Counted from the first letter of the stretch, positions 1 through 9,185 are shown. The stretch: DNA of 64,000 nt from Sepioteuthis lessoniana (GCA_963585895.1 OY757921.1:81995732-82059731), one strand, 5' to 3'. Made by a program: numbers and translations. Notes: generated by a model not told the origin, from the letters alone.

Positions 1-51
1 TCCTGCTACAATGTCGAAGTATTCTGTGTCTCCATCCGGTGATCGTACTTT

Positions 52-52
52 T

Positions 53-113
<61 letters not shown>
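52..113. repeat. (CA)n(TA)n microsatellite
   Basis: A short CA run passes directly into about 23 TA units. It borders the env-like fragment to its right and would read as an Ile-Tyr repeat if translated. It is simple sequence, not a gene. Confidence 0.97.
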
Positions 114-117
<4 letters not shown>

Positions 118-286
118 GCCCTTTCACTAGGCACGTAAATTCATACAGTTGTAAATCTATCACTAATGTTATTAACCACTCTGATCTAGTTATGATCACC
201 TCGCTCGTCTTCTTAAACACGGTGTTTTCACTGTGCTCCCAGGCATTAGCAGCGAAGATCAGCGCTCCGAGCCCTCTCACGTCCAT
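114..286 (-). pseudogene. Possible env-like ORF remnant of the adjacent LTR element
   Basis: On the minus strand an ATG at 286-284 opens a frame of about 57 codons. It stays open until it runs into the TA microsatellite. The start of the frame is hydrophobic, like a signal peptide, and the position is right for an env gene: it lies downstream, on the same strand, of the gypsy pol remnant. A pyrimidine-rich AG directly precedes the ATG, as a splice acceptor for a subgenomic mRNA would. The fragment is truncated and certainly non-functional. The env assignment rests mainly on position and is weak; it may be an unrelated open frame. Confidence 0.3.
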
Positions 287-520
287 GTCTGAAAGAGGCA
301 AGAGAACAGTCTATCTTACATAATTGTCTCGTTTTAATTTTCATCAGATGGCTGCACTGCGGAATGACAAATCACAAGATCAACTCTCATTGCCACCAGC
401 ACTAGTCCACGTGGGGACCCTTCTACGCGGCCTGTCTAGTGCCGATGAAAGCTGCACAGTCGACCCCAGATTGTCACTCGCCCAACATAACATCTGCACA
501 CAAAAAATAATTATTTTCAT
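287..520. other. Unassigned spacer inside the gypsy-like remnant
   Basis: Lies between the pol tail (ending at 521 on the minus strand) and the env-like frame. It has higher GC than the surrounding DNA and short open frames on both strands. I recognise no domain. It probably belongs to the same retroelement. Confidence 0.4.
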
Positions 521-960
521 TTAATCCTCTACTCTAAGTGCGTCACTCCCCGCAAACCGAGCTTCAAGGATAACTCTCTGCACATCATCAAGTGTTTTTT
601 CAGCCTCTCGTTGATTATGTAATTTAGCTAACGGAATTTCGTCTTCAGGTCTCCAATCGCTTGATCTGTCTTCTTCGTTATCACTAGGGTTAATAGTCTC
701 TTTCTCAGAACTCAACCTCCGGTTGGGCTATCTCCCTCAATCTTTGAAGAGTAGTGGGGCTAATTTCGATCTCCTCGCTAGCTTCACTATCACTTTCCTA
801 TAGTTCCGGTTCTACTAGAGTGGCCCTCCTCAACTTTTTCTGTTTTGTCGCTACACAATCCACCTTCCAGTCCTCTATCTCAGCTAACTTTGTCATTTGC
901 ATGTGCTCCCTTTACCTTGCCCGTCCCATATTATAAAGGACACTGGGCCTGTTTGTACTA
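521..960 (-). pseudogene. Integrase C-terminus / pol tail of gypsy-like element
   Basis: From about 955 leftwards one frame shows a short piece resembling the end of an integrase. It is followed by acidic Glu/Asp/Ser-rich sequence and then a 64-codon open frame (715-521) with EEDRSSDWRPEDEIPLAKL near its start. Acidic tails of this kind close pol in some invertebrate gypsy elements. The frame changes at least once, so it is broken. The assignment rests on order and composition. Confidence 0.55.
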
Positions 961-967
961 TTCTATA

Positions 968-1300
968 CTAGGGACCCAAACTCTGGTCCAATTTACCATC
1001 TCTCAGGTGTACTTTATAATACACTGCAACTATCACTATAGGGGAGCTCCAGGGAGATTTGGATCTCTCAATCATCCCCGAGTCCATCATCTCCTTCACT
1101 GCTTCCTTCACTAATTTCCTTTTGTGGACTGGGGGCCTATATGGCCTTAACTTGATAGGCGGGTGGTCACCGGTGTTAATCCTCATCTCCACTGTCTTTG
1201 TCTGTCCTAGCTCCTTATTGGTCATTGCTATTACCTCCCGGTTGCTACTTAGCAAACCCTTTAAATCTTCTTTATCTTTCAGGGACCGTTTTGTCCTCAT
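968..1300 (-). pseudogene. N-terminal block of gypsy-like reverse transcriptase
   Basis: The frame contains the RT entry block of Ty3/gypsy elements: Pro-Ile-Lys-x-Arg-Pro-Tyr, then a helix ending in MMDSGMIERSKSPWSSPIV. That is about residues 45-90 of the frame. The palm motifs, including the YxDD box, are absent because homology stops right after this block. The last 15-20 residues no longer look like RT, which places the deletion junction near 1010-960. Confidence 0.87.
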
Positions 1301-1510
1301 ACCTTAATTTCACCTCTATCCTGTTCCAAGACCTATTTTCATTTCTGATCCTCACCTGTTCGACTTCTCTTACAGGGTAGGCCTGTGCTAACTCTTCCTC
1401 TCGCTTTATTCTGATGGTTTTGTTAGCCGAGGTACGGTCCCTGATCCCTTCACTAATGAGCTACACACTGTCACTTCTCCCTCGTTATTATCATACCTGT
1501 CCGTTGGGAT

Positions 1511-1565
1511 TATCTAATACAGACCGCTATTCAGGGGAGCCCTGAATAGCAGTCTGTATCAGATA
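1511..1565. repeat. Near-perfect hairpin, 26-bp arms, 3-nt loop
   Basis: Positions 1511-1536 and 1540-1565 are reverse complements with two mismatches and a GAG spacer. The structure sits in the protease-RT linker of the gypsy remnant, where intact pol should code. It therefore looks like a later insertion or a local inverted duplication. Confidence 0.93.
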
Positions 1566-1685
1566 CCATAATCTCGCCTTCCCCAGATGCAGTGGTTCTA
1601 TGGGGCAGCTTTATATCTGCCTGGGTTACCACAGGTAGTCGCTCATGATTGTCTTCCCCTAGCAGTATCTCTTCTCTGTCCAAGG

Positions 1686-2078
1686 TCAAGGTGGCTGGGT
1701 CGAAACGATCTGTGCCTTGTGCTGCATAAGCCAGTCACTCTCCAGAATCAACTCCCCACACAAATCAGGTGCTACATATACCTTCATGTCACCTCTAACC
1801 CTTGCTAATTGAAACGACAGCCATGTCATACCCTCTATCCTCGTTCTACTGCTGTTGGCCTGGCTTAAATGTAAATCCACTGGCCTCAACCTTTCCCTTC
1901 TCCCTAACTGTCTAGAGGTCTTAGAACTAACCAGAGATACTGATGCTCCAGTATCAATCAGTGCCCTAACCTTCTTGCCTCCCATTAAGACACTACTGGT
2001 GAAATCTGGCCTCTCTTTTAGCACTTGGTACACACAGGCCTCTCTTCCATTCCCAAATTCTTTTCTATTCACCCCCAA
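1686..2078 (-). pseudogene. Retropepsin (aspartic protease) domain of gypsy-like pol
   Basis: A 130-codon open frame carries the retroviral-type protease signature ALIDTGASVSLVS at about residues 39-51. It is followed by a beta-rich stretch and a motif resembling GxDWL (here ESDWL, where the usual Gly is replaced), which closes the protease fold in Ty3/gypsy polyproteins. In an intact element it would cleave Gag-Pol. The frame ends at a stop before RT and the rest of pol is disrupted, so this is a fossil. Confidence 0.85.
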
Positions 2079-2130
2079 CTCTGGACCACCATGGGGCGGG
2101 GGCCAACCACGGTGGTTCCTTATTTCTTAG

Positions 2131-2719
2131 AGGTTCCATTTCTCGTCTTGGTTGGGAGATTTTTTTGGGATAATATTTTATAGTATATGTTCATCTATCT
2201 TATAATTACTATGAAATTTTTTTTTTTGTAGTAAAAGTTTGATTGATTATGGTTTAGGGTATTGTCTATGTTCAGTTTTATTTGTGAAATTTTTAATTTC
2301 TGGTTCAATGTAGTTGGGAAAACCATTACTAAGAGATCGTTTTTATATTTTTAAGTTCGTTTAGGAAGATAGTTTGGGAGGAAGGTAGTAGTTTAGTTAT
2401 GGAAGTAAGTGTTTATATGATAGTTCTTTTATAACGGAAGGGGCATTCACTATGGAAATTGAGGGTGCAGGGATTAATGTTGGTAGGGTTTTTTATGTTG
2501 AGATAGTAAATCAGTCAATATTGCTTGTGTCTATTAGTACACCAAGAAATGGGATTGGACCTTTCATCTTATTCCTCCAGACTTTTTTCCTTTCAGTTTT
2601 TTCACATTGGATTTTCTCATTCTTGGAAAAGTCACCTATCCACCGGATTATCTTTCGAATATCTCAAATATTGTAAGATTCCTTATGAAAGGTCTCTTCT
2701 CTATTTATAGTGTAAATCA
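2131..2719. other. AT-rich stretch, no feature recognised
   Basis: T-rich sequence with short open frames only. No domain, SINE or structured repeat was found. Confidence 0.6.
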
Positions 2720-2985
2720 CGGAGATTCTAATGGTTTAGCAGTTATCATTGAAGGAAATGGACACAGTGACCCAAGTTCAAATCCTAGGCTGGTATTTTT
2801 GCATCTCACATACATTAAGAAACATATGCATCCAGCTTTTCTCCCTTCGGCTTACTGGTTGCTTTATTCATGGTGCAGCAACCTGTTTAGGAAAAGGAAA
2901 ACTCTTCATTAAAACATGTTAAGGTTTGCTTAAAATTGACCTTATGTCACATCCTGCTCAGGTGGAGGCACTGGGTAAATACTCG
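2720..2985 (+). mobile_element. SINE family A copy (diverged)
   Basis: The tRNA-like head includes TAATGG..TAGCAGTTATC and a B-box AGTTCAAATCC. A diverged body follows, with the family A tail near 2930-2985 (GACCTTATGTCACATCCTGC). The central block is more degenerate than in other copies, so this is an old insertion. Confidence 0.8.
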
Positions 2986-3097
2986 TGTTGTTAGTCACTG
3001 CATTTTATTCATGGCATTGTACATTTCTGCTTGTCAAATTCACTTATCTGGTTGTGGCAAATATTTGTTAGGTTCTGCTTAGTATAGGATGCTCAAG

Positions 3098-3335
3098 AGG
3101 TGTCCTCGTAGCATAATGGTTAAAGCGATGGACTGCGGAATCATAGTAAGTGAGTTCGTACTCCAGTCACGCTATTACGTTCACTTTCGGGCAAATACCC
3201 TTGGGAAAGGTATGAACCCTCTTATCCTCCCAGCTATGGGTTAAATAGTACCACTACTGTTCTTCTAGGAGAATAGCTTTGGCATTAAATAAACTACAAA
3301 GGTTGATATGCCATTAAACAAAGAAACCAAACTTA
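3098..3335 (+). mobile_element. SINE family B copy, near full length
   Basis: The head is TAGCATAATGGTTAAAGCG with a B-box-like GAGTTCGTACTCC. The shared central block (ACCCTTGGGAAAGGTATGAA ... CCCAGCTATGGGTTAAATAG) follows, then the 3' tail TTTGGCATTAAATAA ... GTTGATATGCC. It is a good local reference for the family. Confidence 0.9.
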
Positions 3336-3430
3336 GGATGCTCAATAACTAAATTGTACATTGTGTTAAGACAAGATTAGCTGACTGCAGATTTTGATTA
3401 AAGCTAATCAAACCTCTGACTACACACAGG

Positions 3431-3620
3431 AGGGTGTTCCTGTGGTGTAGTGGCTATAATGCTCGACTGCAATATCGTAATAAGCATGTTTGAACTCCAG
3501 TTGTGCTATTACATTCACATTTGGACTAATACCCTTCAAAAAGGTGTAGGGATTATCTCCCTTGACTGTCATTGATTTCTATTATTTGGTGCTAGTTGAC
3601 ACAAAAGGTCGTTAGGAAAA
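3431..3620 (+). mobile_element. SINE family B copy, 3' part diverged
   Basis: The head CTGTGGTGTAGTGGCTATAA and a B-box-like TTTGAACTCCAG are followed by the start of the central block (ATACCCTTCAAAAAGGTG). The tail is hard to follow beyond about 3580. Confidence 0.75.
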
Positions 3621-4049
3621 TAATTCTGTGATTGACCACTTGAGGATCTGGTTAAGATAGTATGTAAGGAGAAAGTGGAAACATCACAAACCCTCTTTCT
3701 ACCAGCATTACTCCAAGAGACTCAAGCCTTGATAACTTACCAAGTTCCAGACCTCATTGGACACAAGGAGCTAGGAATTTGACACAAACATCCCACCCCA
3801 CTGAGTTCTTTCATCAAAGGACTTTTCCTTTCTTTTATTCGCATATAGATTTTCCTCTTGTTTTCCATATGTATGATAGAGAACTTTACGAAAGGACTTT
3901 CTTATTGCATTCATACATGTTTGTTCTCTTTGTTTTAATTTCTATTAATAAATTCTATAAAGTTTTTCCATTATATTCACTATATTTTTCACTGGTGTCA
4001 GAGCAACCACATCCCAACAGACATGAGCTCCTTTATCCTCTCAACTATG
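3621..4049. other. Unassigned sequence
   Basis: Moderately AT-rich, with a 91-codon open frame on the plus strand (3779-4054) that shows no recognisable domain. I see no support for a gene. Confidence 0.5.
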
Positions 4050-4385
4050 GTTAGGTTTGGTTTTATGGTACATGAACCATTATAGGTTATTTGATGCCAA
4101 ATCCATTTTTAGACATATAAACAGTTCTATTTCAAACAATTCAGTTTAGAATAAGTACACAGTTTAATTCTATTTGATCCATAGATAGGACCCTATCAGG
4201 TGCTATCACTCTAGGCAAGAGTGGACCTGGAAGCTATGGCAATGAAAGGGTACTCTGCATTCCCAGAACCTCACCATCAAATTGTTTCGTGTCATATCCA
4301 GGACACTTTTTGGGGGTGGGGGTTCTTACCCCTCTGCAGAGGTGCAGTCAATGTATTCTACAGCCCCAGCTGACTGGACAATCTC
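4050..4385 (-). mobile_element. SINE family C copy
   Basis: It reads on the minus strand from 4385. The head region holds CTGTAGAATACATTGACTGC, followed by the GTGTCCTGGAT block, a CTGATAGGGTCCTATCTATGG block, a CTGAATTGTTTGAAATAGAA spacer and the tail with TTTGGCATCAAATAACC. Nearly full length. Confidence 0.88.
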
Positions 4386-4478
4386 AGCTATGAGTTAACT
4401 AGTATCAATGCTGTTCTACAAGGAAGACTTTGGCATGAAATAACTCGCTAACATAGAAGCCAAACCAAAAGCTATGCA
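4386..4478 (+). mobile_element. SINE family B 3' fragment
   Basis: Contains AGCTATGAGTTAACTAGTA, GCTGTTCTACAAGGA and the tail TTTGGCATGAAATAACTCGC, ending in AAGCCAAACC. It lacks the head and abuts the family C copy in opposite orientation. Confidence 0.8.
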
Positions 4479-4539
4479 CATAAATATCCATACTGATATA
4501 CTTGCACCAATATCGATATACATGCACATGATCATACTT

Positions 4540-4920
4540 CCCCGGCCTTTTGGCTGGGCCGTCTGGCATTCATGTCAGATGGGGTATTGAACAATGGCAG
4601 ATTCGAGGCCGAAAGGCTCCCAACTTCGGTTGGACGAGCTGCAACCTTTGTCCTCTATGTATAGCACTAGACGTTGTTGTCTAGCTTAAGCTATAACCCG
4701 GCATACGTGCCCAGATCCAAATTTGGATTCGTGAAACTGCTTGCCTCATTGGACCCACATTGCACTTAGTGGGTCGATGAGCAGCACAGACCAGCAGGGT
4801 TCAAGTCTCGGCTCGTTCCCGACCTTCCTCTCCCCTTTATCCCCACTTTAATTGGCTTTCAGGCTTTTGACCTTGTGTCAAGTCCTGTCTGGTGGGAGGC
4901 AGCAACAAATACAATACATA
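4540..4920 (+). mobile_element. GC-richer composite SINE-like repeat with a U2-like 5' patch
   Basis: About 380 bp, clearly richer in GC than its flanks. The 5' end has CGGCCTTTTGGCT, matching the U2 snRNA 5' stem-loop. Near 4788 there is a B-box-like GGGTTCAAGTCTCGG. The 3' end (about 4868-4905) has GACCTTGTGTCAAGTCCTG, related to the tail of SINE family A. No open frame of interest. It is probably a SINE with a different head but the same tail system. Its family name is unknown to me. Confidence 0.6.
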
Positions 4921-4921
4921 C

Positions 4922-5075
4922 ACATCATTAGCATCATGTCACATTGCTAGCACAAATTTTTCTGACTCTCTCTCTCACCATTTGTCACTATCATCTATTG
5001 CTTCTGATAGGTCTTCTAAACCACATCCTGTGCCTGTACAGAGCTGTTGTAGTTAAGTTCTTGTTGGTCGGTCAA
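4922..5075 (-). mobile_element. LINE 3'-terminal fragment
   Basis: On the minus strand the translation follows the extreme C-terminus of the same non-LTR element seen at 14640-15395: a Gly-Arg-Pro-(Thr/Ala)-Arg-Thr stretch, a Leu-Tyr motif, then the acidic/basic end. It carries stops. It stands head-to-head with the next fragment. Confidence 0.65.
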
Positions 5076-5139
5076 CACTTGCATATCTGTGTGACTAGGT
5101 CCATACCCGATAAAACAAAACGCTATTTCTTCTTAGCAG

Positions 5140-5390
5140 TAGTCATGTCAATTCCACTATATAGATGCACCACATGGACACTGATTAAGCATACAGAGAA
5201 AAAGCTAGTTAGGAACAGCACAAGAATGCTCTGAGTGATATTGAAAAAATTCTGGAAGCAACATTCCACAAAAAGCAGTTGTACTGCCGCCTACCTCCCA
5301 TCTCAAAAATCATCCAAAACAAGACATGCAGGATATTACTGGAAAAGTAAAGACGAACTCATAAGTGACATACATATATACTCTGCCTAT
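5140..5390 (+). pseudogene. LINE RT C-terminal fragment (plus strand)
   Basis: The plus-strand translation includes TTWTLIKHTEKKLVRNSTRM, then after a stop a His-Ser-Thr-Lys stretch and TRHAGYYWKSKDELISD. This is the C-terminal domain of the common RTE-like non-LTR retrotransposon. It breaks off in the TA microsatellite at 5386-5415. Head-to-head orientation relative to 4922-5075 means two insertions or an inversion. Confidence 0.83.
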
Positions 5391-5415
5391 ATATATATAT
5401 ATATATATATATATA
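5386..5415. repeat. (TA)n microsatellite
   Basis: About 13 TA units, truncating the LINE fragment. Confidence 0.9.
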
Positions 5416-5432
5416 ATGATAAAAATAAATAG

Positions 5433-5560
5433 ATAATCCATGGAAAATAGTCTGCGACCCTAGGTTTCATATTGATTTTTGCAAAACAACTGCCTGATGA
5501 TTGTTGTTTAGCAAAAGACTCCATGAAACCCAGGTTCGCAGACTATTTTCCATGGATTAT
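5433..5560. repeat. 128-bp palindrome (foldback MITE candidate)
   Basis: Arms 5433-5470 and 5523-5560 are reverse complements of 38 bp with two mismatches. The interior continues to pair imperfectly: TTGCAAAACAAC at about 5479-5490 against the complement of GTTGTTTAGCAA at about 5503-5514. The whole segment therefore folds into one long hairpin. There is no open frame. Confidence 0.92.
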
Positions 5561-5656
5561 ATGTAATAGCTCTATCCTAGATATTGAGCACTCTCCATAT
5601 TATATTGCACTTGGTTTGACACATACCCACAAAGTGATTTAGTGACAACCAACATT

Positions 5657-5658
5657 CA

Positions 5659-5728
<70 letters not shown>
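5657..5728. repeat. (TG)n(TA)n(CA)n compound microsatellite
   Basis: TG, TA and CA runs in series, roughly self-complementary. It creates spurious Ile-Tyr open frames on both strands. Confidence 0.97.
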
Positions 5729-6011
5729 TTTAGACCTGCTTACACCTATATGCATTACTACATCTAAGTATATGCACCCAGGGACAGAAGAGTTTAGTGT
5801 CATGCTGTTAACTTTTGTATTGTTCTTGGAGCTTCTATTTAACTTTTGCATAACATTAATTTCTTTGGCCAATCCTCCTTCAAGAACCTAAATAGAATTA
5901 TTAATGTTTGTTAACAATACTGAAAACCATTTATCTATGTTCAAACAAATGAACTCGGGCTGGAGGTAACATTTTTAAGTGAGCCAATTTACTCAGAAAT
6001 CATGTATATTA

Positions 6012-6071
6012 TGTATAAATGGGGTTTGGCATTAAATTACCTATAAGGGCTTATATGCCACAAAACACAAC
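6012..6071 (+). mobile_element. SINE family C/B tail-only fragment
   Basis: Only the shared 3' tail is present: GGTTTGGCATTAAATTACC, then a diverged ATATGCCACAAAAC. No head or central block precedes it. Confidence 0.75.
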
Positions 6072-6189
6072 CAATCTATAATGATCAGATATGTTAATAG
6101 GCTTGAACTTGTAGCAGGAAGAAAGAATTTCAAATTATTATTTAGTGTGGGAATTGTTTTGGCCGTTGGCATTTCAAATTTATATATTT

Positions 6190-6640
6190 CATCCAACAAG
6201 AATGACTAATGTCATTCGGCCCGGGTCACCTCCCCGGGCAATATAAAAGGCTGGGTAACATTCCCTCAATCTCTTCTCTTCCTCACTTGCTAGCAGCAGG
6301 ACTGACCAGCCTTAATGAGAGAGTGCATTCTTTCTCTTACCCAGGCCAATTCCTGCTGCAGACTGATGGACATTTCAACACGAGAGAGAGCACATTCAAT
6401 ATTCGACCACTGTTTCCTTAGGAGATCATTCTTTCACCTTTTACTCCTTTCTCCTAAAATCAACCAGACCACTGGCTGAGTGCTAAATTCCTGCTCAACT
6501 ATTTACAACTGTTTTCTTCTTCCTGCGACTTACAGCACAAGGGTTCTTTTCGTCTCAAGCTGTTATTAAATCTTCCCTTTTGAAAACTACCAATATCTTC
6601 GTCAACTCATTTGTTCTTCCCTTTTAATATAACAAGAGGC
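6190..6640 (+). mobile_element. Solo-LTR candidate
   Basis: A GC-richer block has the architecture of an LTR promoter. A 7-bp inverted repeat GCCCGGG ... CCCGGGC (about 6218-6239) is followed at once by TATAAAAG (6242-6249). Pyrimidine-rich transcribed sequence, a poly(A)-signal-like ATTAAAT near 6565 and a TTAATATAACAAG end region come next. A 70-codon frame inside has no recognisable domain. No internal retroelement sequence is adjacent. Exact termini and target-site duplication were not established. Confidence 0.5.
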
Positions 6641-6884
6641 AACAGAACTCTACAACCTCAACTCCCATTTTTGTATAAATGGTAATATTATCTACCCTCA
6701 TGTTATAAACTTAATAGTAAGACTAATATAATTATTTGTGTATAAACAGACTATTTTTCCAGATTTTTCTGTCCAAGTGTCAAGGATGTGCATTGTATAC
6801 AAGAACTAAATAATTAATGTGTTAAATAAAAATGCTCATGAACCACTGGAATTTGTGTAAGGAATGTTATCTTATCGACTACTA
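6641..6884. other. AT-rich spacer, nothing recognised
   Basis: Short AT-rich sequence between the LTR candidate and the LINE scrap. Confidence 0.5.
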
Positions 6885-6965
6885 TACCTAGACAAACAGC
6901 AAAGACTTACATACATCAGCTCTGTACAGACAGTGGGTGCAATCTAGTTTGATAGATGATTGAAA
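6885..6965 (+). mobile_element. LINE 3'-end scrap
   Basis: AGACTTACATACATCAGCTC followed by a CTGTACAGACAGTGGGTGC-type stretch matches the last coding portion of the RTE-like LINE (compare 62770-62830). It is very short and broken. Confidence 0.5.
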
Positions 6966-6984
6966 CGGGGAACGTTGTGCTATC

Positions 6985-7195
6985 AGCAGGACTTAATGAT
7001 GATAGTGAAATTATTTTTTATCATAAGTTTGTTACATTTTTGTTTGAATTTGTCTACCTTTGCACTAAATACTGTGTAAATTTTTCATTTCAAGACATTT
7101 AAAAATTTTTTTTAAGTTGAACCAATATTAAATTTAGTTGCAATTTAATAGCTACAAATTCTAAAAAGTCCATGCATATTATAAATGAGTTTTTT
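6985..7195 (+). repeat. Solitary arm of the long-inverted-repeat element family
   Basis: Aligns by eye with 12780-12990: TTTGTTACATTTTTGT against GTTGCATTTTTGTGTGAA, the CACTAAATACTGTGTAAATT block, and AATAGCTACAAATTCTAAAA against TTAGCTGCTACGAATTCTAAAA. The partner arm and interior are absent here unless the adjacent mariner belongs to it. Confidence 0.6.
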
Positions 7196-7439
7196 TTGTT
7201 TTTTTTAAATTTTGTTGCTGAAAGTTACTGGTTACTTATGTGATTTAGATAGCGTTCTGTCTCATTTTGTTGGTAGACTAGTTCTAGATTTAGTTTGACA
7301 TGTATTTTGGAAGCCTAGTTTTAAGACTAATTTCACTGACATTAAAATAAAAGATTATAAATATTAAATAATGTGTGTATGTATATAATGTGATGAGTAA
7401 ATTGTCATCTAAATTACACAAAACTGAAAATGTTTCCCA

Positions 7440-8290
7440 AAAGTACATAAAAAATATCTTGAAATACAGTAGATAAATTTATTCAGACATCAACAACCAG
7501 GTAACTGGAATCTCCTGCAAGATTTTCCAATGTTCTCCAGGTAAATGTTGCCCTTATCCTTGCCTTCAGTTCCCCTTTGGTGTTGTACAGTTTTGTTGGT
7601 CTTTTTTACTCGACCACATCTCAAGAGGATTGCAATCTGAGAAAGTTAGGCAACTGGATTTGAGTGATATGGTTGAAGAAATTTTCTGACAGCCAACACT
7701 GGTTTCTCCAATTTGTGGCATAGTGCAGTCCTGTTGTCAGATGTAGAGTCTTCCATCTGCCACCCTCTTGATCTAGAGCAACACTACCTCCTCCAGGCAC
7801 TTGATGGATGCCTGTGTGCGTTCATATGAGAAAATGATTCTGGGCATAATGTTACCATCACAAGTGAACACCCCAAACACCATGATGTAGACATGAATGC
7901 CAAGCAGTACTGCATGTTGTCTCCAAACTTCTAGAAGAGTGAATTTGCATTATGGTGCAGACAGTGTCTTTAGTGTCTGACTGACTCTTGTATGCTTGAC
8001 ATGATAGAATCTTTACATTAAAAAAAAATTGTCTCCATCCTAACTGCTCTAGAAAATCATTACATAACCCATTAAAAGTTTTCAAGTATAAGTCTTCAGA
8101 CCACGGCATGATATGCATCAAGTTGGATTTGGTCAAAAGCGAGAAAGTTTTCAGGATGAAGGTAATACACATGGAAACGCCTTTCCCATGTGATTACATA
8201 AGAAATGGTTACTGTAAACGCGTAATAACATCAACCACTGAAAGTAAACGCGTTTTTTAAATCACAAACTGCACTCAGAAAATGAAGATT
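7440..8290 (-). pseudogene. Dead Tc1/mariner-type transposase
   Basis: The minus strand read from about 8200 to 7490 gives, through many stops and frameshifts, the order of a DDE transposase. An upstream part includes KLLMGY; then comes a VFGVFTCDGNIMP block (strand after the first catalytic Asp), YERTQASIKCLEEVVLL, a GRLYIxQQD block containing the second catalytic Asp, and a DCNPLEMWSS block near the third catalytic position. A short open piece (8172-7858) covers part of it. DDE transposases cut and paste at TA sites; this copy is long inactive. Terminal repeats were not delimited. Confidence 0.83.
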
Positions 8291-8324
8291 AACGTCCAAT
8301 ATAGTCTCTGCATTTAATTGATCT

Positions 8325-8328
<4 letters not shown>

Positions 8329-8360
<32 letters not shown>
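8329..8360. repeat. (TA)n microsatellite
   Basis: About 15 TA units. Confidence 0.95.
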
Positions 8361-8362
<2 letters not shown>

Positions 8363-8649
8363 TCTCTTAATACCCTGTCCAGTGAGAAAAGCTGCTTGGT
8401 AGTGCCAGGGGTGGCAGTACCGCCTTGAGCTCCCGAAACTGTGTTATCACCCCTGGATAGCAGCTGATAAGGAGATGGTATCGCACGTGCTTTCACATGT
8501 ATGAGGAGGAAAAAAAAAATTTCTAGTCAAAATTCCTGTTGACCTATTAGTTGAATGGTTAGTGAAAGGATGGTCATCACATGAATTTGCTTGTAAAGAA
8601 AACAGGAAATAGTTTTCTAATCTTAATATGCAGATTCTGTGTTTTGCAG

Positions 8650-8860
8650 GGGTCGGGAGAGAGTATGGCTAAGGTGCTGGACGCCACTTGCTCTCTTAGG
8701 ATCTCTTTTTGCCTAATACTTTTGGGAAAAGGTATGAACCCCACTTCATACCCCTCCCAGCTATGGGTTAAATAGCACTACACCTGTTCTTCTATAAGGA
8801 TGGCTTTGGCATTAAATCTAATGAAAACTAAATCATTGTAAAAAAAAAAAAAAAAAAGAA
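8650..8860 (+). mobile_element. SINE family B copy, diverged head
   Basis: A head-like TGGCTAAGGTGCTGGACGCC is followed by the central block TTTTGGGAAAAGGTATGAAC ... CCCAGCTATGGGTTAAATAG and a tail start GGCTTTGGCATTAAATC. It ends in an A-rich tract at 8838-8858. A second tail-like piece (GTTGATATACCATTAAATAG) follows at 8881-8900. Confidence 0.83.
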
Positions 8861-8934
8861 AAATAGCACATCAACTGAAGGTTGATATACCATTAAATAG
8901 AAACGTTTTTAAATGAATATAGTATTTCTTTCAA

Positions 8935-9185
8935 TCACACTTGCCTCTTGCAATCATATCTTAGTTCCATCACACTGCTGTTTAAGTGCCAGAACCACCT
9001 CTTTATATACTGATTCTGTAGGGGCACAACTTGCACACATGTGGCATCGCTTCTGCTGCACTCGCTATAAATTCTTTGTATCCATGGGAGCCATTTTTCC
9101 CAACAAAAAAAACCTGGCACACTAGACACATTTTCATGCTCTCCGCATGAAGGGGTAAGTTATCTTTTTCACCAGTTTTGTACAA
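8935..9185 (-). pseudogene. Unrecognised Cys-containing ORF fragment
   Basis: Two overlapping minus-strand frames (9129-8935 and 9185-9003) are open. One has two Cys-x2-Cys pairs about 40 residues apart (CLVC and CKLC), which suggests a zinc-binding module. There is no start context, intron signal or recognisable family. It may be a scrap of a mobile element or a processed pseudogene. Confidence 0.25.

Larger units (their letters stand above)
521..2130 (-). mobile_element. Degraded Ty3/gypsy-type LTR retrotransposon, pol region
   Basis: Reading leftwards on the minus strand, the order is retropepsin (2078-1686), a linker, the first conserved block of reverse transcriptase (1300 to about 1010), then directly an integrase-end/pol-tail segment (about 960-521). 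Most of RT, all of RNase H and most of integrase are missing, so there is an internal deletion near 960-1010. Stops and frameshifts separate the pieces. The element's gag side is not recognisable to the right of 2130 and no LTR was identified. Confidence 0.85.

Noticed and set aside
3779-4054. 91-codon plus-strand open frame
   Set aside because: No domain, no splice context, Phe/Tyr-rich composition expected from T-rich DNA. It runs up to the edge of a SINE.
4555-4575. Functional U2 snRNA gene
   Set aside because: Only the 5' stem-loop region matches. The branch-site recognition segment and Sm site are absent.
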